NCBI GenBank assembly: GCA_018399475.1
Contig: JAGYOS010000047.1
Coordinates: 1-5,034, forward strand
Length of the DNA stretch: 5,034 nucleotides
Direction: 5' to 3'
Source of the DNA: a bacterium
Lineage (GTDB): Bacteria; Patescibacteriota; Minisyncoccia; CAIUEV01; JAHKAQ01
Shown here: positions 1 to 5,034 of the stretch, in pieces
Position numbering within the stretch: position 1 is the first letter of the stretch
Layout: each line of letters opens with the position of its first letter
Program-made: the position numbers and the translations under genes
The notes under the pieces: model-generated
Seen by the model: only the letters and a program-made list of their open reading frames with translations
Told to the model about the DNA's origin: nothing
Databases searched by the model: none

Positions 1-145
1 GGGACTAAACTTTCACTCTTTAATTTGAAATAACAATTACTAAAAAACTGACTTACGTGAAACATTTAATCCAAATAAGTTTGCTAGAAGAAATAACTAT
101 TATTAAAAATTAATTTGCTACTAAATCAAAATAAATTCAATGTAT

Positions 146-191
146 TCCAGTCATCTGGATCCCCGCCTTCGCGGGGATGACATATCTGTCA
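146..191. repeat. Block of three contiguous hairpins (candidate dispersed palindromic repeat)
   Basis: Three perfect inverted repeats lie end to end with no base between them. The first is TCCAG/CTGGA (146-150 with 155-159, loop TCAT). The second is TCCCCGC/GCGGGGA (160-166 with 171-177, loop CTTC). The third is TGACA/TGTCA (178-182 with 187-191, loop TATC). Stem lengths are 5, 7 and 5 bp and every loop is 4 nt. An alternative fold pairs GTCAT (150-154) with ATGAC (177-181) around the central CCCCGC/GCGGGG stem, which would break both flanking hairpins. No T-run follows on either strand, so this is not an ordinary intrinsic terminator. The core resembles small palindromic repeats scattered in many bacterial genomes, such as the neisserial dRS3 type with its GGGAAT/ATTCCC-like arms. 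That likeness is from memory, and copy number cannot be judged from one window. Confidence 0.7.
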
Positions 192-219
192 ACGAATTAC
201 CTAACATCTGCAGGAATTA

Positions 220-246
220 CTATAAACTCTCTATAAACTAAACTCT
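220..246. repeat. Tandem direct repeat next to the dprA start
   Basis: CTATAAACT occurs at 220-228 and again at 231-239, an 11-bp period. AAACTCT also occurs twice (224-230 and 240-246), ending one base before the dprA ATG. Each copy contains TATAAA, which would pass as a -10 box. If either is used, the 5' untranslated leader would be very short. The period is close to one helical turn, so a protein-binding site is possible but unsupported. No Shine-Dalgarno-like sequence lies here. Confidence 0.35.
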
Positions 247-247
247 A

Positions 248-1327
248 ATGGAATACTGGAATGCAATCAATAATATACCTTGTATCGGTCCCGCTCGTTT
301 CAATAAGCTCTACCGTTATTTTAATACAATGGAAGAAGCTTGGAAAGCTAACTTTAAAAAGCTGTTAGCGGCAGGCTTGGATCAGAAATCGGCTTTAAAA
401 TTTATCGTTTACAGAAAAAAAATAAATCCCGCTCAAAAAATGGAAGAACTGAAAACTCGGGGCATTAAAATGACTATCTTGAGCAACCACGACTACCCCG
501 CCCTTTTAAAAGAAATCCCGCTCCCTCCGGCTGTTTTATACTACGTAGGCCGTTTGCCTAAACCGAGAGAAATTTTAATCGCTGTTGTAGGCAGCCGTAA
601 ATTTTCTTCTTACGGCAAACATTGTGTTGAAAAAATAGCGGGAGATTTAACTTTAAGAGGAATCAGAATTATTTCCGGAATGGCTATTGGAATTGATACG
701 CTGTCCCATAAAATTTGTTTAAAAAACGGTCGGGCAACTTTTGCCGTTTTAGGATGCGGTTTAGATCAGATTTATCCCGCCTCTAATCAACAATTAGCCC
801 AAGAAATTATTCAAAATGGAGGATTAATGTCAGAATATCCTCCCGGTTTTAAAGTTTTTAAGCAAAACTTTTACGCTAGAAACAGAATCATCAGCGGTTT
901 AAGCCAAGGCGTAGTTATCATTGAAGCCCATTTAAAATCAGGTACTTTCATTACCGCCAACCATGCTTTAGACCAAAACCGTGAAGTTTTCGCAGTGCCT
1001 GGAGAAATTTTTGCCCAATCATCTCAAGGATGCCACCGCTTAATCCAAGCCGGAGCTAAATTGGTCACTTCGGCCCAAGATATTCTGGAAGAATTTAGAA
1101 TTCCTCTCCCGGACGGTAAAGAGAATTCTTCTTTTGAGTCGTCAGTCCGAAAGCCCCGCAATAAAACCCAAAATAAAATAATGGATTTTTTATCTCCTCA
1201 GCCAATTCCAATTGACAAGTTAATTTTTTTGACTAAACTGGAAACTAATGTTTTACTAGCCAATTTGACAGAAATGGAGTTAGATGGCTTAGTTAAAAAA
1301 AACGGGGAAGAATACTACCTCACCTGA
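248..1327 (+). CDS. dprA: DNA processing protein DprA (Smf)
   Basis: DprA is a cytoplasmic protein that binds single-stranded DNA entering during natural transformation, protects it and loads RecA on it. The 359 residues show the family layout. Residues 1-55 form a SAM/HhH-like helical region with PCIGPARF, like the usual PGIGP. Residues about 75-285 form the Rossmann-like DprA core: GSR at 115-117, SGMAIGID at 143-150, GCGLDQIYP at 169-177, RNRIISGLS at 211-219, EAHLKSGTFITA at 226-237 and AVPGEI at 249-254. After a Ser/Lys-rich linker (about 287-307), residues 308-359 look like the DprA winged-helix domain. The start is set by homology, as family members begin with a similar MxYWxAxNxxPGIGPxR pattern. 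No Shine-Dalgarno sequence is visible. topA follows 68 bp downstream in the same direction, a common arrangement. No com genes are in the window, so a role in competence is inferred from the family; the protein looks intact. Confidence 0.96.
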   Translation: MEYWNAINNIPCIGPARFNKLYRYFNTMEEAWKANFKKLLAAGLDQKSALKFIVYRKKINPAQKMEELKTRGIKMTILSNHDYPALLKEIPLPPAVLYYVGRLPKPREILIAVVGSRKFSSYGKHCVEKIAGDLTLRGIRIISGMAIGIDTLSHKICLKNGRATFAVLGCGLDQIYPASNQQLAQEIIQNGGLMSEYPPGFKVFKQNFYARNRIISGLSQGVVIIEAHLKSGTFITANHALDQNREVFAVPGEIFAQSSQGCHRLIQAGAKLVTSAQDILEEFRIPLPDGKENSSFESSVRKPRNKTQNKIMDFLSPQPIPIDKLIFLTKLETNVLLANLTEMELDGLVKKNGEEYYLT

Positions 1328-1346
1328 ACAATAAACGAACGAAATT

Positions 1347-1362
1347 CAAATTTAAAAATTTG
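1347..1362. repeat. A+T-only palindrome in the dprA-topA gap
   Basis: CAAATTT (1347-1353) and AAATTTG (1356-1362) are perfect inverted repeats in the 68-bp gap; sterically this is about 6 bp with a 4-nt loop. It is too A+T-rich to be a strong terminator and has no T-run after it, which fits read-through from dprA into topA. A weak promoter-like pair, TTGCCT (1360-1365) and TATATT (1381-1386) spaced 15 bp, overlaps it and could give topA some transcription of its own. In sequence this A+T-rich, either could be chance. Confidence 0.2.
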
Positions 1363-1395
1363 CCTGAAACAATTAAATTTTATATTTAAAAAGAC

Positions 1396-3639
1396 ATGGA
1401 ATTAGTTATCGTTGAATCTCCCACTAAGGCTAAAACTATTACTCACTTTTTGGGAAAGGATTATAAGGTCCTTTCTTCTTTTGGCCACGTTAGGGATTTG
1501 CCTCAAAAAAAAATCGGGGTGGACACGGAAAAAGACTATCAGCCTTCTTACTCTATCCCCCGCAAGGCCAATAAAGCTTTAAAAGCAATCAAGTCTGCCA
1601 TAACCGATAAAAATTCAAAAATAGAAAAAGTTATTCTGGCGCCTGATGAAGACCGAGAAGGAGAAGCAATCGCTTTCCATCTAAAATGGATCATCCAACG
1701 CTACGCTCCTAAAATGGCTTTTGAACGAATCACTTTTCACGAAATTACCAAACCGGCTATTCAGCGAGCTCTGAAAAATCCGAGAGATATTGACTCTGAC
1801 CTTTTTAATGCCCAACAAGCCCGCCGAATTTTAGACAGATTGGTTGGCTATAACCTTTCTCCTCTGCTTTGGAAAAAAATTCGCTATGGCCTTTCCGCTG
1901 GTAGAGTCCAATCGGTGGCTTTAAGACTTATCGTAGAAAGAGAGAGAGAAAGAGAAAAATTTAAATCTCAAGAGTATTGGACAGTAGAAGCCAATCTTAG
2001 CCAAAAAAAATCATCTTCTCAAAAACAAAACGGGGAAGAAAATTTTTCTTTTCCGGCCGAATTAAGAAAAATAGATGGGAAAGTATTAAAAAAACTGGCT
2101 ATCCCCAAAAAAGAGCAGGCTCAAAAAATAAAACAAGAGTTGGAGAAAAACGATTTTCAAGTTTCTCAAATAAGTAAGAAAGAAAGCCGGCGGTACCCGT
2201 CCCCTCCTTATAAAACAAGCTCCTTGCAAAGAGATGCCGCCAATAAGCTTGGATTCTCCGCTAAACGGACCATGAGTGTCGCCCAAAGGCTTTATGAAGG
2301 AATTAAACTAAACGGTAAAAGCAGCGGATTGATAACTTATATGCGTACTGACTCTTTAAAAATCAACCCGATTGCTTTAAAAAAGGCTCGGGAAGTGATT
2401 CAAGAAGAATTCGGTAAAGAGTATTGTCTGGATTCTCCCCGTTATTTTTCCAATAAAACCAAAGGAGCTCAAGAAGCACATGAAGCTATTCGGCCCACCT
2501 TTCCTCAAAAAAATCCGGAAAGTGTTAAAAAATTTCTTGATCCAAGCCAATTCAGACTTTACAGCTTAATCTGGAAAAGGTTTATCGCTTCTCAAATGAA
2601 AGAAGCGATTTTTGATAAGGCGGATGTTGAAATAAACGCCGGGCGTTATGGATTAAAAGCTCAGGGATCTCTCTTAAAATTCAATGGATTCTTAAAAGTT
2701 TACGGACCTAATTTTAAAATTCAAGAATCAAGATTGCCTGATTTGGAAGAAAAAGAAAAATTAGATTTGCTTAAAATTTTAACCGAGCAACATTTTACTC
2801 AACCACCGGCCCGCTATACGGATGCAACTCTTATTAAAACTTTGGAAGAAGAAGGTATTGGAAGACCGTCTACTTACGCTCCGACCTTGAATACAATTGA
2901 AGCCCGCGGTTACACTAGTAAAAATGAAGCTAAGCAATATGTCCCTGAAGAAATAGGCTTTTTGGTTAATGATATGCTGGTAGAAAATTTCCCCCAGATT
3001 GTAAATCTAAAATTTACCGCCGGGATGGAGAACGATTTGGACGCCATAGCCGAAGGCAAAAAAGAATGGGTCAAAGTTATTGATAATTTTTTTAAGCCTT
3101 TTTCCCAGGAGATTAAAGAAAAATCCAAAAGTATTAAAAAATATTCCAAAAAAACAGATAAGCGATGCCCTTTATGCGGTAAGCCGCTGGTGGAAAAATT
3201 CGGCCGCTTTGGCAAATTTTATGCCTGTTCCGGCTTTCCCGACTGTAAATACACCGAAGATCCCAACAAAGAATCAGATGAGGAGATTAAAAAAAGAATA
3301 GGAGATGTTAGATGTGATAAATGCGGGGCTCCCATGGAAATAAAAAGAGGCAAATGGGGAATTTTTTTAGGTTGTACCAATTATCCCAAATGTAAAGGAA
3401 TCAAAAAAATTGAAAATTCTTCCGGGGTTAAATGCCCCGTTTGCAAAAAAGGAGAAATAGTGGAAAAAAGATCCCGCAAAGGAATCTTTTGGGCTTGTAA
3501 TAATTATCCGGAATGTAAAAATGCCATGGCGGGCAAACCTACTGGAGAAAAATGTCCCCAGTGCCACAGTTTAATTATTGAAGACCCTAAAACCGGACAA
3601 AAAAAATGTTCTAATAAAGAATGCGATTATAAAGAATAA
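1396..3639 (+). CDS. topA: DNA topoisomerase I (type IA)
   Basis: This enzyme relaxes negative supercoils by cutting one strand through a 5'-phosphotyrosine link and passing the other strand. The 747 residues are full length. The TOPRIM domain is at the N terminus, with the catalytic Glu in VIVESPTKAKTI (E7) and the Mg-binding DEDRE at 84-88. GLSAGRVQSVALR (165-177) is the conserved DNA-binding segment. The active-site Tyr is Y315 in ITYMRTDS (313-320). AHEAIRPT (361-368) and TLIKTLEEEGIGRPSTYA (478-495) complete the core. The C terminus carries four zinc-ribbon fingers: C591/594/611/617, C640/643/660/666, C680/683/701/707 and C720/723/738/743. The last is tighter (C-x14-C-x4-C in its second half). 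A Ser/Lys/Gln-rich stretch at about 200-217 looks like a surface loop. The start is fixed by the family's M-x-LVIVESPxKAKTI opening. There is no clear Shine-Dalgarno sequence. The gene lies behind dprA, probably in one operon, and ends one base from a convergent gene. Confidence 0.98.
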   Translation: MELVIVESPTKAKTITHFLGKDYKVLSSFGHVRDLPQKKIGVDTEKDYQPSYSIPRKANKALKAIKSAITDKNSKIEKVILAPDEDREGEAIAFHLKWIIQRYAPKMAFERITFHEITKPAIQRALKNPRDIDSDLFNAQQARRILDRLVGYNLSPLLWKKIRYGLSAGRVQSVALRLIVEREREREKFKSQEYWTVEANLSQKKSSSQKQNGEENFSFPAELRKIDGKVLKKLAIPKKEQAQKIKQELEKNDFQVSQISKKESRRYPSPPYKTSSLQRDAANKLGFSAKRTMSVAQRLYEGIKLNGKSSGLITYMRTDSLKINPIALKKAREVIQEEFGKEYCLDSPRYFSNKTKGAQEAHEAIRPTFPQKNPESVKKFLDPSQFRLYSLIWKRFIASQMKEAIFDKADVEINAGRYGLKAQGSLLKFNGFLKVYGPNFKIQESRLPDLEEKEKLDLLKILTEQHFTQPPARYTDATLIKTLEEEGIGRPSTYAPTLNTIEARGYTSKNEAKQYVPEEIGFLVNDMLVENFPQIVNLKFTAGMENDLDAIAEGKKEWVKVIDNFFKPFSQEIKEKSKSIKKYSKKTDKRCPLCGKPLVEKFGRFGKFYACSGFPDCKYTEDPNKESDEEIKKRIGDVRCDKCGAPMEIKRGKWGIFLGCTNYPKCKGIKKIENSSGVKCPVCKKGEIVEKRSRKGIFWACNNYPECKNAMAGKPTGEKCPQCHSLIIEDPKTGQKKCSNKECDYKE

Positions 3640-3640
3640 A

Positions 3641-4111
3641 CTACTGGCACTGGCTGGATAACTCTTTTCCATCAGCTTCCGCTTCAGCAGCTGTTTGATA
3701 ATAAACTTTATTTTCTTCTTTAATCCTGTTGGCTGAGGCACAATCAAAAGGATAATACTTTTGGCCATTTTTACTGGCGACAAATTGGCCTTCTTGCCCC
3801 AAACTTGAGTTGGAATCAGTCAATGAATTTGCAACTTGCTCTATTGTGGTTTGCCCTGATTCTGAATCCGAAGTTTTTATCTCCTTATCGGTTGCTACTT
3901 CTTCCGAAATTCTATTCTCACAACCGCAATCAATCTCCGAAGTATCAATAATTATAGCCGGATTTTCCATTTTTAAACTGTTGCCCCAGCCAATTAAATA
4001 ACCGGCTAACGGTAATAAAATTAAAGCAGAAAAATAAAGAAACTTTTTTAAAATAAACTTTTTCTTAAGCTTAAATAAAAATCTTTCTAAAGTTTGGCGG
4101 TTAACTTGCAT
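3641..4111 (-). CDS. Single-pass membrane protein with degenerate Ada-like C-terminal domain
   Basis: This 156-residue protein has no named function that I know. Residues 1-24 are strongly basic (KLKKKFILKK). Residues about 25-42 form one hydrophobic segment (LYFSALILLPLAGYLIGW) and there is no obvious signal-peptidase site, so an uncleaved anchor with the bulk outside is likely. Residues 45-108 form an acidic Ser/Thr/Glu-rich linker that includes DCGC (C62, C64). Residues 110-156 (FVASKNGQKYY, then C124, ANRIKEENKVYY, EAEADG, C155) match the pattern of the Ada N-terminal zinc domain (Y-x-x-x-C, A-x-R-I-x-x-E-N, EA-x-x-x-G, C). Only one Cys remains at each of the two sites where Ada has two. 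An in-frame stop three codons upstream and a GGA 4 nt before the ATG support this start. It converges on topA with a 1-bp gap. An extracytoplasmic binding role is plausible; a link to DNA uptake is conjecture. Confidence 0.85.
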   Translation of the reverse strand: MQVNRQTLERFLFKLKKKFILKKFLYFSALILLPLAGYLIGWGNSLKMENPAIIIDTSEIDCGCENRISEEVATDKEIKTSDSESGQTTIEQVANSLTDSNSSLGQEGQFVASKNGQKYYPFDCASANRIKEENKVYYQTAAEAEADGKELSSQCQ

Positions 4112-4143
4112 TTTTCCGGCTTATCTATTATTCTTGGAAACAA

Positions 4144-4160
4144 GAGACGGACAGCGTCTC
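4144..4160. repeat. G+C-rich inverted repeat in the leader of the membrane-protein gene
   Basis: GAGACG (4144-4149) and CGTCTC (4155-4160) form a perfect 6-bp stem with a 5-nt loop, in otherwise A+T-rich DNA. It lies 33-49 bases upstream of the leftward start codon at 4111. It could be a protein operator or an RNA hairpin in that gene's leader. On the forward strand it is followed by CGCTTTATTTT, only loosely terminator-like, and no forward gene ends nearby except topA about 500 bp upstream. Confidence 0.45.
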
Positions 4161-4184
4161 CGCTTTATTTTAAAAAGCATACCG

Positions 4185-4208
4185 CTTCAAGCTTAAAAAA
4201 ACTTGAAG
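4185..4208. repeat. Inverted repeat CTTCAAG/CTTGAAG upstream of rpmA
   Basis: CTTCAAG (4185-4191) and CTTGAAG (4202-4208) are perfect 7-bp inverted arms around a 10-nt A-rich spacer. The right arm contains TTGAAG, which may serve as the rpmA -35 box. A protein bound to the palindrome would then compete with RNA polymerase. If it is transcribed instead, it would form an RNA hairpin. Confidence 0.45.
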
Positions 4209-4230
4209 AAAAAGATTAAAATCTTATAAA
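4203..4230 (+). promoter_or_regulatory. Candidate sigma-70-type promoter for rpmA
   Basis: TTGAAG (4203-4208; 4 of 6 matches to TTGACA) is followed after 16 bp by TATAAA (4225-4230; 5 of 6 matches to TATAAT). Transcription would begin near 4237, leaving a leader of about ten bases before the ATG at 4247, which fits the lack of a Shine-Dalgarno sequence there. In A+T-rich DNA such matches are common, so this remains tentative. Confidence 0.35.
4212..4225. repeat. Small inverted repeat in the rpmA promoter spacer
   Basis: AAGAT (4212-4216) and ATCTT (4221-4225) pair around TAAA. It sits between the proposed -35 and -10 boxes of rpmA. It is short and A+T-rich, so chance is a fair explanation. 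Confidence 0.25.
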
Positions 4231-4246
4231 TTACTAAATAAAAAAT

Positions 4247-4555
4247 ATGGCTCATAGAAAAGCCGGAGGATCAACTCGCTTAGGAAGAGATTCTGTCTCA
4301 AAAAGACTGGGAGTAAAATTATTTGACGGCCAGAAAGTAAGTGCCGGCAATATTATAATCAGGCAAAGAGGTAAAAAATATCGGGAAGGGAAAAATGTAA
4401 AAAGAGGAGCAGATGATACTCTCTATTCTTCAATTGATGGATTTATTAAATTCACCAAGAAAAAAATTAAAAAATTTAACGGGCATTTGGTTAAAACAAC
4501 TTTCGTGGAAGTGGTAGAAAAACCTCTAACTCCCAAAAAGAATAAAAAGAAATAA
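4247..4555 (+). CDS. rpmA: 50S ribosomal protein L27 (bL27)
   Basis: L27 is a large-subunit protein whose N-terminal tail reaches the peptidyl transferase centre and helps position tRNA. The 102-residue product opens with [20 protein letters not shown], the canonical L27 start, followed by [22 protein letters not shown] (21-42) and a core with [15 protein letters not shown] (55-69). There is no Firmicutes-type N-terminal extension, so no processing is expected. The C terminus is extended: after FVEVVEK (86-92) comes a Lys-rich tail, LTPKKNKKK, making it longer than the roughly 85-residue E. coli protein. rplU (L21), its usual operon partner, is not upstream; the neighbour is a divergent membrane-protein gene, so rpmA seems to have its own promoter. 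The stop lies two bases from that of the convergent pyrG. The A-rich leader has no Shine-Dalgarno sequence. Confidence 0.97.
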   Translation: MAHRKAGGSTRLGRDSVSKRLGVKLFDGQKVSAGNIIIRQRGKKYREGKNVKRGADDTLYSSIDGFIKFTKKKIKKFNGHLVKTTFVEVVEKPLTPKKNKKK

Positions 4556-4582
4556 ACTTATTTTTTATTTTGTTTTTGCTCT
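4538..4582. terminator. Possible two-way A/T-tract terminator at the rpmA-pyrG junction
   Basis: An A-rich stretch ending rpmA (Lys/Asn codons) meets a T-rich stretch (Lys/Asn codons of pyrG read backward) with both stops in the middle. Each transcript therefore gains a U-rich run right after its stop codon, and the A-rich and T-rich sides can pair imperfectly. There is no G+C stem, so this is not a classic intrinsic terminator, and the tail codons alone could explain it. Confidence 0.25.
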
Positions 4583-5034
4583 TTCCTTTGAACAGCGCTT
4601 TTTAAAAATTCCTTAAACAAAGGATGGGGATGATGAGGATAAGACTGAAATTCCGGATGGAATTGAGTGCCTAAAAAGAAAGGATGTTTGTTGCGGGGAA
4701 GTTCCATTATTTCCATAAGTTTTTGGTCGGGAGAAAAGCCGGAAAAAATCAGCCCGGCTTTTTTAATTTTTTCCAAAAAAACAGGGTTAATCTCATAACG
4801 ATGGCGGTGCCTCTCTAAAATAGATTTCTTTTTATAAATTTCAGCAGCAAAACTATTTTCTTTCAAAACAGCCGGGTAGCTTCCCAATCTCATTGTCCCC
4901 CCATAATTCCCCAATTTTATTTTTTTCTTCTGCTCCGGCATAATATCAATTACGGCAAATTTGCTCTCGGGGCTAGTTTCCGCAGTAGTCGCTTTTTTCA
5001 TCCCTGCCTTGGAACGGGCATATTCCACCACCGC
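4558..5034 (-). CDS. pyrG: CTP synthase, C-terminal part (cut by window edge)
   Basis: CTP synthase aminates UTP to CTP using ammonia from glutamine, the last step of pyrimidine nucleotide synthesis. Only the last 158 residues are here, most of the class I glutaminase domain. The fragment opens with AVVEYAR, which in the family comes a few residues after the nucleophilic Cys (GICLGMQ), so that Cys lies just beyond 5034. Visible family motifs are GGTMRLG (about 45-51 of the fragment), RHRHRYEIN, HPFFLGTQFHPEF with the catalytic His (codon 4657-4659) and Glu (4651-4653), and HPHPLFKEFL near the end. The Lys/Gln/Asn-rich tail (KEQKQNKK) ends in TAA at 4560-4558. The frame is open to the window edge, with no true start in view. 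The gene converges on rpmA with a 2-bp gap. Confidence 0.97.
   Translation of the reverse strand, partial: AVVEYARSKAGMKKATTAETSPESKFAVIDIMPEQKKKIKLGNYGGTMRLGSYPAVLKENSFAAEIYKKKSILERHRHRYEINPVFLEKIKKAGLIFSGFSPDQKLMEIMELPRNKHPFFLGTQFHPEFQSYPHHPHPLFKEFLKSAVQRKEQKQNKK

Larger units (their letters stand above)
1..247. other. Noncoding region upstream of dprA
   Basis: This stretch is very A+T-rich except for the hairpin block at 146-191. All three forward frames close quickly from the left edge; one runs ten codons to a TAA at 31-33, so the tail of an upstream gene cannot be excluded. On the reverse strand an ATG at 65-63, with an in-frame stop directly before it, opens 21 codons that run off the left edge. 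I recognise nothing in that peptide and see no ribosome binding site for it, so I do not call it a gene. Just before dprA there are two TATAAA boxes (221-226 and 232-237) that could be -10 elements, but neither has a convincing -35 element at the right distance. There is no tRNA-like T-arm. Confidence 0.6.
4112..4246. promoter_or_regulatory. Divergent intergenic region between the membrane protein and rpmA
   Basis: These 135 bp must hold the start signals for both divergent genes. They contain three inverted repeats (4144-4160, 4185-4208 and 4212-4225) and a promoter candidate for rpmA. No open frame of note crosses it, and rplU, the usual upstream partner of rpmA, is absent. I found no convincing -35/-10 pair for the leftward gene. 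Confidence 0.6.

Noticed and set aside
1..65. Reverse-strand frame from an ATG at 65-63 running off the left edge
   Set aside because: Only 21 codons are visible, with no recognisable family, no ribosome binding site and unremarkable composition. More sequence to the left would decide it.
146..191. The strong hairpin block as an intrinsic terminator of an upstream gene
   Set aside because: Neither strand has a T-run after the central or outer stems, and no gene clearly ends just upstream.
1935..1959. AG-rich simple repeat in topA as a phase-variable tract
   Set aside because: Only five AG units are perfect, and they encode the usual IVEREREREKF segment after the conserved GLSAGRVQS motif.
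2086..2286. Reverse-strand open frame inside topA
   Set aside because: It lies wholly within the conserved topA coding sequence and has no recognisable domain.
2910..3215. Reverse-strand open frame over the end of the topA core
   Set aside because: It mirrors conserved topA codons and its hydrophobic stretches are antisense of Lys/Glu-rich sequence.
3080..3301. Forward open frame in another phase inside topA
   Set aside because: It overlaps the first zinc finger of TopA, whose cysteines are clearly the selected product.
3367..3567. Reverse-strand open frame over the topA zinc fingers
   Set aside because: It is antisense to well-conserved zinc-ribbon sequence and has no support of its own.
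3672..3692. CAGCT/AGCTG inverted repeat just after topA as its terminator
   Set aside because: The stem is only 5 bp with an 11-nt loop, no T-run follows directly, and it lies inside the coding sequence of the convergent gene.
3571..3783. Reverse-strand open frame spanning the end of topA and the membrane-protein gene
   Set aside because: It overlaps two better-supported genes in other frames and has no domain.
3810..4001. Forward open frame opposite the membrane-protein gene
   Set aside because: The reverse-strand reading gives a coherent anchor, linker and Ada-like domain; this frame is its antisense.

Overview
The window looks like a compact, A+T-rich bacterial chromosome segment, most probably from the Candidate Phyla Radiation (Patescibacteria, Parcubacteria-like). 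This is inferred from the base composition, Lys/Asn-rich proteins, near-zero gaps between genes, A-rich leaders without clear Shine-Dalgarno sequences, and a small membrane-anchored protein with a degenerate Ada-type domain of a kind I associate with Parcubacteria. All three stop codons are used (TGA for dprA, TAG for the small membrane protein, TAA for the others). The code is therefore standard, which argues against Gracilibacteria/Absconditabacteria, where TGA is Gly.

Layout: 1-247 is noncoding as far as I can see. It contains a G+C-rich island at 146-191 that folds as three hairpins placed end to end, and a short direct repeat just before dprA. dprA (248-1327, +) and topA (1396-3639, +) follow in the same direction, a common bacterial neighbourhood and probably one transcription unit. 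A 156-residue single-pass membrane protein (3641-4111, -) converges on topA with one base between the stop codons. A 135-bp divergent intergenic region (4112-4246) carries three inverted repeats and a plausible promoter. rpmA (4247-4555, +; ribosomal protein L27) then converges on the 3' end of pyrG (4558-5034, -; CTP synthase, cut by the window edge) with two bases between the stops.

Functionally this is a housekeeping region: protection of incoming single-stranded DNA for recombination (DprA), relaxation of negative supercoils (TopA), translation (L27) and CTP synthesis (PyrG). I see no mobile element, CRISPR array, tRNA, rRNA or defence system. The parts not explained by known genes are the triple-hairpin block upstream of dprA, the Ada-like membrane protein, and the palindrome-rich divergent promoter region before rpmA.
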